Of a DNA stretch of 64,000 bases, positions 56,501 through 64,000 are shown piece by piece. The notes under the pieces were generated by a model. That model made no database searches. It saw only the letters and a list, made by a program, of their open reading frames with translations, and was not told the DNA's origin. The stretch covers positions 2,162,501 to 2,226,500 of the forward strand of contig NZ_CP041330.1 of NCBI RefSeq assembly GCF_013394165.1, read 5' to 3'. A program made the position numbers and the translations under genes. The DNA comes from Pseudoalteromonas sp. Scap06 (GTDB taxonomy: Bacteria > Pseudomonadota > Gammaproteobacteria > Enterobacterales > Alteromonadaceae). Each line of letters begins with the position of its first letter. Position 1 is the stretch's first letter.

Positions 56501-57253
56501 ATAATTTGCAGACAATGAAGCAACGTTAATCTCAGAACCTATTAGCTTCATTTGTAGCGCAATATTATTTACCACATTTTGCTGTTCGCCCTGCTTTACC
56601 GTGAACTGCGCAATATTAAACTGTTCTAGGTAAATATTGAGTGGCGACATAAATGCGATATTAGGTAATGCTGGTAACTCAGTAATTGGGGTAGAACTGG
56701 CTGTATTTTCTCCAGGCTGCTCTTTTAACGCGATTAAAACACTCGGAATGTTCACTCTTTTAACTTTAATATCAGCACCTTGTGCCTTTGCAGCAATCTC
56801 CACATTATTAACAACTACGTTTGCACTTGTGTGATTTAACACAAACTCAGTGACCGATAAACGCTTAAGTGCAATATTAAATGGCAAACTGATTTGTTCC
56901 AGCGGTTCGCTAGATGTATCAGGAGAATTAGATGACGATGCTGGTAAATTTAGTTTTATAGACCGAGCACTTAAGTTATCAATACACATACCATCGCAGT
57001 GCCACCAAAATAAATCTAGTTTAAGCTGCTGAGCATCAAGTAATAAACCGTCACGCTCAAAGCGCAAATTAAACGCATCATTATATAAAAAACGCCCGTT
57101 TTTTATTTCAATTTTTAAGCCGTCAACTAACTTATTGGCGCTATAAGCAATTAGCTGGTTACCAGGAGCTGTAAAAACAACACAAAACAATGTCACTAAT
57201 ACAGCAACAACTAAGGTGCTAAGTGCTGCAGTGACTTTTTTAAATACAGACAT
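53582..57253 (-). CDS. tamB: Translocation and assembly module inner-membrane protein TamB
   Basis: TamB is a long, periplasm-spanning beta-helical protein that works with TamA and is implicated in phospholipid transport to the outer membrane. The 1223-residue protein has an N-terminal membrane helix (FKKVTAALSTLVVAVLVTLF) and a long beta-repeat body. It ends in the DUF490/TamB C-terminal domain, including GEQTKVEISGYLAPSLQVKYSVGVFE in part and a final YKFNWD. Length is close to E. coli TamB (1259). Its ATG overlaps the tamA stop by one base. Confidence 0.95.
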   Translation of the reverse strand: MSVFKKVTAALSTLVVAVLVTLFCVVFTAPGNQLIAYSANKLVDGLKIEIKNGRFLYNDAFNLRFERDGLLLDAQQLKLDLFWWHCDGMCIDNLSARSIKLNLPASSSNSPDTSSEPLEQISLPFNIALKRLSVTEFVLNHTSANVVVNNVEIAAKAQGADIKVKRVNIPSVLIALKEQPGENTASSTPITELPALPNIAFMSPLNIYLEQFNIAQFTVKQGEQQNVVNNIALQMKLIGSEINVASLSANYQQWQLNTAVNAKLKGRLPINGDISLKGHGYDANMQIGGDLEKLNVDIKSSESFPFELAVTANLKQPNYPFSVNGGLEQWIIETASKELKITDVKLIAQGNANDYQLSLFGNSQLGAYPTVNFNSQINGSLSDANLKNLALKANESQATIQANIDWQNGFSANFSGALSSLKAQYLTDTLTSDISGQFKGAFVSSSNSWKLSMDDTQLSGLLNDVPLNFAAQFNLNDELKATVNKFNLSSGTNRLTLTGEVDQQWQINGAIALQSNDDAKLPFIANGKADLSIRGERLTPAVDLALKLEQFIYDEININKLALKAQLDTATDWQTDISVSLDSARVMNHQINKVEIVGSGDKTDHQLSASIDADAGAASFELNGKLANAIWQGELSNISVSDKTLSFENAKDIAVIIDSKTGDFDVSAHCWQSSNSKLCIDRLNQTRELGQLNVKLANLALRELKHWLPENVITRGDIAGDFAANWQAGTLKTLRANLNSSGLNAVLINEEDRFKLPIETLNISAFSDAKVGQIEANIESSVLGKVTTKVNIDDIQNKQTLNGNIQIDKILLSDIQPFLNTFEQLNGAIRGQVALAGTLKDPLLEGNLNIENINLEGEQLPVALKNSNINVAFNKSTATIEGDLNDPQGGQVKLTGNVDWQGEQPAVNMNVVGSEFFVRAQQGVVFKVSPELKISLADNALKLAGDVVVPYGRIEIEELPEGAVQVSDDEIILDQTTQNTKKAPFNYDIDLKVTVKNDVRVASFGLESKVVGDMDIKMSQDSPIIAIGELNLIEGTYLAFGQDLIIRTGQIGFSGAIDKPHLNIKAIRNPNNTADGVIAGVTLTGSVEQPNLKVFSEPGMDQAQALAYLLNGQPLGEGDSSTDAMLTQLLLSQGVSRSESLVSKVGESFGLSDVSLSSKGSGEQTKVEISGYLAPSLQVKYSVGVFESLSEVAVRYQLMSKLYIEITSGLYQNVDILYKFNWD

Positions 57254-58980
57254 TAAATTTCCGGCCCTATGGTAATACTTAAACGAGTGCTTTTGCTTTC
57301 TTTAGTGAGCCCCCACGCATGATCTATTCTTATTGGCCCTATAGGCGTTAAATAACGAAAACCAAAACCTGCACCAACTTCAAATTGCTCAGAAAAATCA
57401 TTGGTTGCCGTCCCCCCATCAACAAACAAGGCTGCTCGCCAGTTTTTGGCAAATTGATAATTATATTCAGCTGTCGTCGCGATCAAATATTTACCACCGA
57501 TGCGATCGCCATTATCATTTTCTGGTGAGATTGATTGATAAGCAAAGCCACGCACACTTTGATCGCCACCAGCATAAAATCTTAATGAATATGGAACATT
57601 ATTAATGTCGTCAACTAACATGGCTCCTACGTTTGCTTTTAAAAACACAAGGTGTTTATTAAGGTAAGTTCGCAGCCATGCATGCTGTAATTGCACCCTA
57701 ACAATATTGGTACTAGAGAGCACACTATCGAGGCCAAACTCTGCCGAAATAGACCATTGCTCTCCCGAATAAGGGGTGGTGCCCCCTTTCGATTGCTTTC
57801 GGGCGTAACTGACACCTGGTAATAACATTTCTGTAGTGCGCTCTACCCCGTCGCCAAACCGATAGGTTTCTTGCTCGCGTCTGATAAATGCAGTTCTAAT
57901 CCATTTTTGTTCGGTAAGCCATTGCCTTTGTAGTTGTGCGGTTAAAATTTCACTGTAAATATCGTCGGCTAATTCATCCTCAAGTTTATAACCTGCTGAT
58001 AAACGCCATAAATCATCATTAGGATTATTAACAGGGATAGTATAAGCCATAGAAATATCTTGTTGTTTTTTTGCAATATTTAGATTGCTTTCTAGGTAGT
58101 GTCCCTGCTCCGTGATCCACGGTTTACTCCATTTAAACCGTACCTTTGGGCCCAGCTCGGTATTGAACCCGCCTCCAATTTCGTAGCTATTCGCGGGCTT
58201 ATGTAATACGTCGACTTTTATAGGTACTTGGCTATTTTTTCTAGCTGAAATATCAGCGTAAACACGCACGCTAGTAAAATAAGGAGTACTCGATAAATCT
58301 AGGTTATAGTCAGCAATCTTAGATGCTTTATAGTGCTCACTTCTTTTAAACGGGGCTAAAGAGAGAATGTATTTTTCTGCGGGGCTTTGATTGGTAATTA
58401 ACACATCGCCAAAACGATAACGTATACCACTTTCAATGGTGAAGGTAATAATAGCGCTGTGTTTTTTTAGTGACACTTCAAATTTTCGGGCAGGCCATTT
58501 GGCGTCAAAGTAACCATGTTCTAACAAAACGGATTCGATTTTTTTATAGGCTGCGCTATACATTCCATGATTTAAAATGTCGCCTTGCTTTAACTTTAAA
58601 CTTTCAATAACTTGCTGAATTAATGGGTCATGTTTAGCTTCCCCGTTAACGCTAATATTAAGCGTCTCTATACGGGTTGCAGAGCCGCGCTCAATAGTCG
58701 CAACGAGTTCGCGCTCATCTTTATTAAATTCAATAGTCACATTTGGACTGTAATACCCTAATGCCTTTAAGCTATCCTTAACTTGCGTTTTAGCGTATCG
58801 ACGCAGTGAGCGTGTTGATTTTTCACCCACTAAGGGTTTTAAATAAAGAGCAACGTTGTTTTCTAACTCTCCACTAATTCCTTTTATTTCATAATCTTCA
58901 ATTGTATTGTCAGCTGCAATAGTGAAAAAGCTCACAAATAAGCAAAAACAAATAACGGATTTTAAAAACTGATTGAACAA
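57253..58980 (-). CDS. tamA: Outer-membrane assembly protein TamA
   Basis: TamA is an Omp85-family barrel that partners TamB. The 575-residue protein has a signal peptide (FLKSVICFCLFVSFFTIAA), three POTRA repeats (about residues 25-270) and a 16-stranded barrel. The barrel contains the Omp85 motif VRGF (DQSVRGFAYQSISP) and the final IRIDHAWGLTKESKSTRLSITIGPEI in part, ending near an aromatic/Ile terminus. It is co-transcribed with tamB, the standard pair. Confidence 0.95.
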   Translation of the reverse strand: MFNQFLKSVICFCLFVSFFTIAADNTIEDYEIKGISGELENNVALYLKPLVGEKSTRSLRRYAKTQVKDSLKALGYYSPNVTIEFNKDERELVATIERGSATRIETLNISVNGEAKHDPLIQQVIESLKLKQGDILNHGMYSAAYKKIESVLLEHGYFDAKWPARKFEVSLKKHSAIITFTIESGIRYRFGDVLITNQSPAEKYILSLAPFKRSEHYKASKIADYNLDLSSTPYFTSVRVYADISARKNSQVPIKVDVLHKPANSYEIGGGFNTELGPKVRFKWSKPWITEQGHYLESNLNIAKKQQDISMAYTIPVNNPNDDLWRLSAGYKLEDELADDIYSEILTAQLQRQWLTEQKWIRTAFIRREQETYRFGDGVERTTEMLLPGVSYARKQSKGGTTPYSGEQWSISAEFGLDSVLSSTNIVRVQLQHAWLRTYLNKHLVFLKANVGAMLVDDINNVPYSLRFYAGGDQSVRGFAYQSISPENDNGDRIGGKYLIATTAEYNYQFAKNWRAALFVDGGTATNDFSEQFEVGAGFGFRYLTPIGPIRIDHAWGLTKESKSTRLSITIGPEI

Positions 58981-59209
58981 GTAATCATCCTTACTATGTA
59001 CCCATAAAAAACAACAAACTAACGACAGAATAATAGCATAGCGATAATGAGCCTAACATTAACTTAATCATTATCAGTGCCTAAAATATTAACTGGCTCT
59101 ATACGAACCTTTTAAATCGCTTTGAGGTTAACTAAAAATTCTTGCGCTTTAATGATTTATTTTGGTTACAATAGCGCTAATGAGTAAACACTAATTTTAT
59201 GAGTTTTAA

Positions 59210-59542
59210 ATGCAATTTCCTGATGATGATAATGGCCAGCTTCTTGCTGAAATTTCCGCCGCCGGTGTAGATTTAAGTAAAATGCAACAAATTGATTTTT
59301 ACATTTTATTTGAACAACAGGCTGATGCCGAAAAATTTGCAACTGAGATTGTAAACGATGCATTAGTGCAAACTGCTGATGTTGAGAAATGTAAAGATAC
59401 CGGTGTTTGGGAGGTAATAGCCCATGTACAAATGGTTCCAGAGCATGCACTTTTAGGCCAAGCAGAACAATATATTGAAAGTATCGCTAATAGCTTAAAT
59501 GGTTATGGCGATGGTTGGGGATTAGACGCAGAAGAAGTATAA
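59210..59542 (+). CDS. rraB: Ribonuclease E inhibitor RraB family protein
   Basis: A 110-residue acidic protein of the RraB family. It begins MQFPDDDNGQLLAEISAAGVDLS, with a central IDFYILFEQQADAEKFA and a C-terminal NSLNGYGDGWGLDAEE. In E. coli RraB binds RNase E and changes degradosome composition. It is divergent from tamA and convergent with radD. A TACAAT -10-like box (59167-59172) lies about 38 nt upstream of the start. Confidence 0.92.
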   Translation: MQFPDDDNGQLLAEISAAGVDLSKMQQIDFYILFEQQADAEKFATEIVNDALVQTADVEKCKDTGVWEVIAHVQMVPEHALLGQAEQYIESIANSLNGYGDGWGLDAEEV

Positions 59543-59578
59543 CCCTAATTTCATGATGAATGAGATATCCAGCTTAGC

Positions 59579-61330
59579 CTATCGGCTTAGCTGGTTTGCT
59601 TTTCTAAAGCTGCCTTTATAATCAAAAAGTTTATCTGCCACTTTCCAGCCATACTTTTTACTTTTTCGAGCAATCACAAAATCCGGTGGTATTAAATCAA
59701 ACTGGGCTTTTATAACTTGCTCTGCACTGATAAATTCAATTGGTGACTGTCCCTGCCCTACACGCTTACCAAATTGCTTATTAAAGTAATACTGTGATCC
59801 TTTGTTTGCTAAATCAAAAACTTCATCACAACTGGCTCCGTCTTCATCAAAATAAGTAACTTTTAACAATTGCTCTTTAAGTTTAGTCACACTCAAGCCA
59901 CTACAACGAAGGACTAATGCATCTTTAAGATTTAACGCATTACGAAGCTTATCATCAGGATCGGCCATCACAGCACCACAATCATGGCATTTTCGAGCAG
60001 CAATATCATTTTGTGCGCCGCACTGCTCACACTCTTTAAAACGAAAACGATAATCGCATTGCTCGCTTACCCCATTATCGTCTTCTAATAAGCCTTGGCA
60101 ACGCCTACCAAAGTGCTCGATTACTTTGCCATCAGCCTCTGTTTTACCCCAAAATATATTGGCAAAGCCACACCCAGGACACAGCACTTGCACGGGTTCA
60201 TTATCGCTATCGCCTTTTTTATCACCAACCTCTGGGTAAAATAAATCAAAGCCATTGCCCGCATAGTCAATTACTAAACAATCATCTTTACCCTCAGCCA
60301 ACCTTAAACCTCTACCGACAATTTGCTGGTATAAACTTACTGACTCTGTGGGCCGTAAAATAGCAATAAAATCTACATGGGGTGCATCAAAGCCGGTAGT
60401 AAGAACCGATATATTCACTAAATACTTTACTTTTTTAGCTTTGAATTGTTTAATTATTTTATCGCGTTCGCTATTGGGAGTATCTCCGGTGATCAGCGCA
60501 CTTTCATCCTCGGGTAAATAAGTCATTATCTCTTGTGCATGCATAACCGTAGCAGCAAATATCATCACGCCATGGCGGTTCTCACTATATTGAATAACCT
60601 GCTGCAGAATTGTTTGAGTTGCACGGGTCGATTTTTTTAACAGCGCATTCATATCCTCATTACTATACTGCCCAAATGCATTGCTAGTTAAAGATGAAAA
60701 ATCATAATGGCTAATTGCAGCATCAACCTCTTTAGGGGGAGTTAAGTAGTTATGCTTGATCATATAACGCAAAGGTAATTCAAAAATACAGCGTTTGAAT
60801 GGGCTTTCCTTATTACCACGCACAAAGCCATGGTAATGATGCTGATAAATCCAGCCTAGCCCTAGTCGGTAAGGCGTCGCGGTTAAACCTAATACTTTTA
60901 ATTCAGAGTTGTGAGATTTAAGTGCATTAATAACTTTTCCGTATTGGCTTTTCTTTTCGCCATTTACTCTGTGACACTCATCAATAATAAGTAATGAGTA
61001 GTGCTCATTAAGTTTATTTAGATTGCGCGATAACGACTGCACACTGGCAAAGGTAACTTGGTGAGTTAACGACTTCTCTTTGAGTCCTGCGGAAAATATA
61101 CTCGCTTGCAAGCCAAAGCTTTTATATTTTTGAGCATTTTGCTCCACTAATTCTTTTACGTGCGCCAATACCAATATTTTTTGTTTAGCAATACGCGCAA
61201 GCTCAGCTATCACTAAACTTTTACCCGCCCCCGTAGGCAATACAATAACAGCAGGTTCGTTAGTTTTTCTAAAATGTAAAACGGTACGTTCAACCGCTTC
61301 GCTCTGGTAGGGTCTGAGGGTGTAGGTCAT
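59579..61330 (-). CDS. radD: DEAD/DEAH-box helicase RadD (YejH)
   Basis: RadD is a superfamily 2 DNA-dependent ATPase that assists RecA-mediated strand exchange and repair. The 583-residue protein has Walker A LPTGAGKS (31-38), DECH (117-120), motif VI QIVGRGLRLAEGK and LVIDYAGNGFDL. A C-terminal zinc region (CPGCGFAN, CEQCGAQNDIAARKCHDCG) matches E. coli YejH. Length is close to E. coli (586). It is monocistronic. Confidence 0.96.
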   Translation of the reverse strand: MTYTLRPYQSEAVERTVLHFRKTNEPAVIVLPTGAGKSLVIAELARIAKQKILVLAHVKELVEQNAQKYKSFGLQASIFSAGLKEKSLTHQVTFASVQSLSRNLNKLNEHYSLLIIDECHRVNGEKKSQYGKVINALKSHNSELKVLGLTATPYRLGLGWIYQHHYHGFVRGNKESPFKRCIFELPLRYMIKHNYLTPPKEVDAAISHYDFSSLTSNAFGQYSNEDMNALLKKSTRATQTILQQVIQYSENRHGVMIFAATVMHAQEIMTYLPEDESALITGDTPNSERDKIIKQFKAKKVKYLVNISVLTTGFDAPHVDFIAILRPTESVSLYQQIVGRGLRLAEGKDDCLVIDYAGNGFDLFYPEVGDKKGDSDNEPVQVLCPGCGFANIFWGKTEADGKVIEHFGRRCQGLLEDDNGVSEQCDYRFRFKECEQCGAQNDIAARKCHDCGAVMADPDDKLRNALNLKDALVLRCSGLSVTKLKEQLLKVTYFDEDGASCDEVFDLANKGSQYYFNKQFGKRVGQGQSPIEFISAEQVIKAQFDLIPPDFVIARKSKKYGWKVADKLFDYKGSFRKANQLSR

Positions 61331-61385
61331 AAGTCTAGGATGATCAAAAAATGGATATTAGCAAAAAATTTGGGAAAAACTAAAA

Positions 61386-61413
61386 AAAAAGCCACGGTAT
61401 ACCGTGGCTTTTT
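61386..61413 (-). terminator. Terminator of the TonB-dependent receptor gene
   Basis: A perfect palindrome: AAAAAGCCACGG (with TA/TA centre) pairs with its complement CCGTGGCTTTTT. On the minus strand it ends in a T run and lies 18 bases after the receptor stop. The symmetric flanks mean it can also work for plus-strand transcripts. Confidence 0.92.
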
Positions 61414-61430
61414 AATATGTTGTACTTAAA

Positions 61431-64000
61431 TTAGAACTTAGTAGTAAAGTTCAACTGTAAATAACGACCTGTTACATCATAAGCTTCTGATACTGTATTA
61501 ATACCAGTGCCGCCATTTGATGAACTTTGGTTCGCAACTGGTGGTTGCTTATCGAATAAGTTACGAACAGTTAATGTAACACTTGTGTTATCAGTAAAGT
61601 TATAACCTGCTGATACATCATGATAAACAACAGATGGGAAGTTATTATACTTCTCTAACGGTGTAAAATCAGTGTAGTTAAAGTTAGCACCTTCAACACT
61701 ATCTACTGAGCGATCCCAGTAGCGCATACGCCAAGAAACATTTAAATCTTCCATGCCATAAGTTAGGTTTAGGTTAGCTCTGTTATCTGGTGTAAGTACC
61801 TCACCAGCGTATTCAACTGTTTCGCCACTTTCAATACCTGTAGTATCGTATTTGCTTAAGTGGTTCCAAATTAAGTTAGCTCCAAAAGCACCATACTCTG
61901 TATCTAATTTGTATGCTAATTCAATATCTACGCCTGAAGTTTCGATGTTATTTTCGTTACCAGTACCTGAATTAACTTCTACTAATGCACCGTTCGCATC
62001 ACGTAATGCGTTACCACCACAAGATGGGTCAAAGTTAGCTGAACTAACATCAAAACAACGATTAAGTACAGTAGTACGACTAGTACTTGATATTGCATCT
62101 TCTACTGAAATATCATAATAATCAACAGTTAAAGAAAGCTCTTCTGTCATCTGCCAAACAACACCTACACTGTATGTGTCAGCAGTTTCTTCTTTAACAT
62201 TCTCGTTACCGCCAATAAAACCACCAGCGCTTTGAGCTTCGATCTGTGTAAGCTCAAATTTTCCATCAGCTGCTACACGCGCGGCAACTTCAGGAATTGA
62301 CAAACAGTTTTGAGCTGCATTACCTGTGTCAGAAGCAGTAACGCCGCTACACGGATCTGTTACACCAGCAAAAGTCTCACTTCGACCACCGAATAAATCT
62401 GCAATATTAGGTGTGCGGATTGCTGTTGCAGCAGAAGCACGGAATTTAAGCGTATCTAATGGAGAGTACTGAATACCAGCATTCCATGTTGTCTGACCGC
62501 CAACAATTTCATGGTCTGAATAGCGAGCAGCTAAGTCAACTTCAAGGTTGTCAAGTATTGGTAGAATTGTTTCAGCGTAGTAATCATTTGAGTAGTAACT
62601 ACCATCTGTTGGTAACGACTTATTAGTACTAGAAGCACCCGTTTGAGCTAAATCACCAGGGTTAAAGAAACCACTTTCAAAACGGTGCTCTGCACCAAAT
62701 GCAACTCCTACAAAACCACCAGGAAGCTCGATTGGTAATTGACCAACAAGTGATGCTGAAACAATAAATTGTTCAGTTTGACCAGCGATTTTTGCAGGCA
62801 CTTTAATATAATCAACTGCTTCTTGAGATACTGTACCAGCGCCGAACAAATTAAGCGGTACACAGCCCTGTAAAATAGCAAGGTCGTCAGCACATTGTAG
62901 TGTGCCATCTGCATTCTCTACAACGTCAAATGCTTTGGCTGCTCTCTCGATATTAACTTGACCACCGCTGTCTTGACGTTGGTCTGTTTTACCCCAAGAA
63001 ACATAAGTATTCAAAGACCAGTCATCATTTATAAACCAGTCAAAGCCAGTTGCGATACGGATTGTATCACGCTCTAAATCTGTAGAACGAGGACCAAACT
63101 CAACCATACGGCGAACCAGATTAGGGATATTATCATCCATAGTTAAATCAGGGTTAGCAGCCATTAAGTTTTGACGTAACAAATCAGGAATCATTGGGTT
63201 ACTTAGCTTGATCCCGCCTACACCACCTCGTTCTGGAATAAACACATCATTAGTAGCGAATGGAGTTGGTTCAATTGTTGAACCATAAGTTTTTGAAGAG
63301 TTCCAGTTCATTTCAGCAAAAAATTGAACCTCATCATTAATATCTTGCTTGATATTTAGAGCTGCATATTTTCTTTCTAATGGTGTTACAAGCTGGCGAA
63401 AAGCTGCACGGTTAAAGGCTTCACCACCTGCAAGTCCTTGATAAGGTGTACCATCACCATTAAAACTACCAATACGTCCTTGAGGAGGGTAAGATGAGAA
63501 TACTTTGTCTACGTACTCATTACCATTTTCATCAAGTAATATCGCTTCGTCAAACTCTGAAAAAGCACGGTCTGCAGGCTTTAGGCCTTTATCATCATCG
63601 TAACCAAAAGATGCTGTTACATTACCTGTGCTCCAGCTGTTACCAGCGGTTAAGCTTAATGAATACTTTTCGCGGTCACCCTCAGATGAAATACCAGTTT
63701 GTGCATTAACTTCAACACCTTCAACATTGTTACGGGTAATAATATTAACTACACCAGCAACAGCATCAGTACCATAAACCGCTGAAGATGCGCTTTTAAG
63801 GATATCAATGCGCTCAATCATAGATGCTGGAATAGAGTTTAAATCTACTGCGTAACCACTAGAAGGCGAACGGCCAGATACAAATCGACGACCATTAACT
63901 AATACAAGTGTTCTTGACTCACCAAGGTTACGAAGCGATGTTGTATTTAGACCAACACCAGAAGTGCTAAATGATGAATTAGATTGGTCTGCACCAGCAA
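61431..64000 (-). CDS. TonB-dependent receptor, 5' truncated by window edge
   Basis: The frame is open from the stop at 61431 to the window end, so at least 856 residues are visible and the N-terminus (signal, TonB box) lies outside. The internal ATG at 63821 is not the start: plug-domain sequence continues upstream (TSLRNLGESRTLVLVNGRR). The plug includes IERIDILKSASSAVYGTDAVAGVVNIIT. The barrel ends GRYLQLNFTTKF, with a C-terminal Phe for BAM recognition. Several Cys pairs lie in extracellular loops (CADDLAILQGC, CFDVSSANFDPSCG). Substrate is unknown; such receptors in marine bacteria take up siderophores, oligosaccharides or peptides. Confidence 0.94.
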   Translation of the reverse strand, partial: AGADQSNSSFSTSGVGLNTTSLRNLGESRTLVLVNGRRFVSGRSPSSGYAVDLNSIPASMIERIDILKSASSAVYGTDAVAGVVNIITRNNVEGVEVNAQTGISSEGDREKYSLSLTAGNSWSTGNVTASFGYDDDKGLKPADRAFSEFDEAILLDENGNEYVDKVFSSYPPQGRIGSFNGDGTPYQGLAGGEAFNRAAFRQLVTPLERKYAALNIKQDINDEVQFFAEMNWNSSKTYGSTIEPTPFATNDVFIPERGGVGGIKLSNPMIPDLLRQNLMAANPDLTMDDNIPNLVRRMVEFGPRSTDLERDTIRIATGFDWFINDDWSLNTYVSWGKTDQRQDSGGQVNIERAAKAFDVVENADGTLQCADDLAILQGCVPLNLFGAGTVSQEAVDYIKVPAKIAGQTEQFIVSASLVGQLPIELPGGFVGVAFGAEHRFESGFFNPGDLAQTGASSTNKSLPTDGSYYSNDYYAETILPILDNLEVDLAARYSDHEIVGGQTTWNAGIQYSPLDTLKFRASAATAIRTPNIADLFGGRSETFAGVTDPCSGVTASDTGNAAQNCLSIPEVAARVAADGKFELTQIEAQSAGGFIGGNENVKEETADTYSVGVVWQMTEELSLTVDYYDISVEDAISSTSRTTVLNRCFDVSSANFDPSCGGNALRDANGALVEVNSGTGNENNIETSGVDIELAYKLDTEYGAFGANLIWNHLSKYDTTGIESGETVEYAGEVLTPDNRANLNLTYGMEDLNVSWRMRYWDRSVDSVEGANFNYTDFTPLEKYNNFPSVVYHDVSAGYNFTDNTSVTLTVRNLFDKQPPVANQSSSNGGTGINTVSEAYDVTGRYLQLNFTTKF

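Noticed and set aside
63821..63823. Internal ATG as the start of the TonB-dependent receptor
   Set aside because: Plug-domain sequence continues upstream in frame to the window edge, so the gene is truncated by the window, not shortened.

Overview
The window is about 40% GC and gene-dense. It reads as the chromosome of a marine gammaproteobacterium of the Alteromonadales, most likely Pseudoalteromonas or a close relative. This is inferred from protein similarity and gene order, not from a marker-gene search. Almost all of it is core housekeeping sequence in blocks that also exist in E. coli, with short lineage-specific insertions between them. All functional calls come from reading motifs and from recalled family members; no database search was run.

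Region by region. 1-8027: a minus-strand run hemA-prfA-prmC, an HD-GYP response regulator, sirB2, sirB1 and a truncated DUF819 membrane protein, with lolB diverging from hemA. 8030-12435: lolB-ispE-prs, then rplY-pth-ychF. 12688-13821: a tRNA operon with 2 Met, 3 Leu(TAG) and 3 Gln(TTG) genes plus one decayed tRNA-Leu, equivalent to the E. coli metT-leuW-gln array, which also lies next to ubiF/miaB. 14172-21541: a small secreted protein, ubiF (minus), then miaB-ybeZ-ybeY-corC-lnt. 21618-25688: an accessory minus-strand five-gene run (RDD membrane protein, esterase, two membrane proteins, small 2OG-Fe(II) oxygenase) and a divergent CIA30-domain protein. 25711-29801: a coiled-coil protein, FKBP, a Lon-family protease and ybeL. 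29987-42730: leuS-lptE-holA-nadD, rsfS-rlmH-mrdA-mrdB-rlpA-dacA, ybeD-lipB-lipA. 42869-45213: an RRM protein and a NahK-like sugar kinase plus nucleotidyltransferase pair. 45229-52622: yqcC-truC-yqcA, DUF3549-DUF3301, an unannotated CsrB-type RNA, a GNAT enzyme, DUF2789, an unknown protein, DUF2310, syd and queF. 52656-64000: cyclophilin lipoprotein, tamA-tamB, rraB, radD and a truncated TonB-dependent receptor.

How the genes work together. Much of the window makes and services the envelope: LolB and Lnt for lipoproteins, LptE for LPS, PBP2/RodA/RlpA/DacA for elongation of the wall, TamAB for the outer membrane. The other main theme is translation and RNA: prfA/prmC, rplY, pth, ychF, ybeY, rsfS, rlmH, leuS, miaB, truC, queF, rraB and the tRNA array. 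Cofactor genes (hemA, ubiF, ispE, prs, nadD, lipBA) are interleaved.

The most informative non-coding element is on the minus strand at about 48199-48582. It has about 20 GGA motifs, several presented in small hairpins, a strong intrinsic terminator, and an upstream dyad resembling a GacA/UvrY box. It sits in the yqcC-to-syd interval where E. coli carries csrB. Other points for a second look are the remodelled tRNA-Leu relic, the NahK/nucleotidyltransferase pair, the RDD-esterase-oxygenase cluster and the rplY leader hairpin. I found no CRISPR array, insertion sequence or prophage. I saw no clearly new defence or mobile system.
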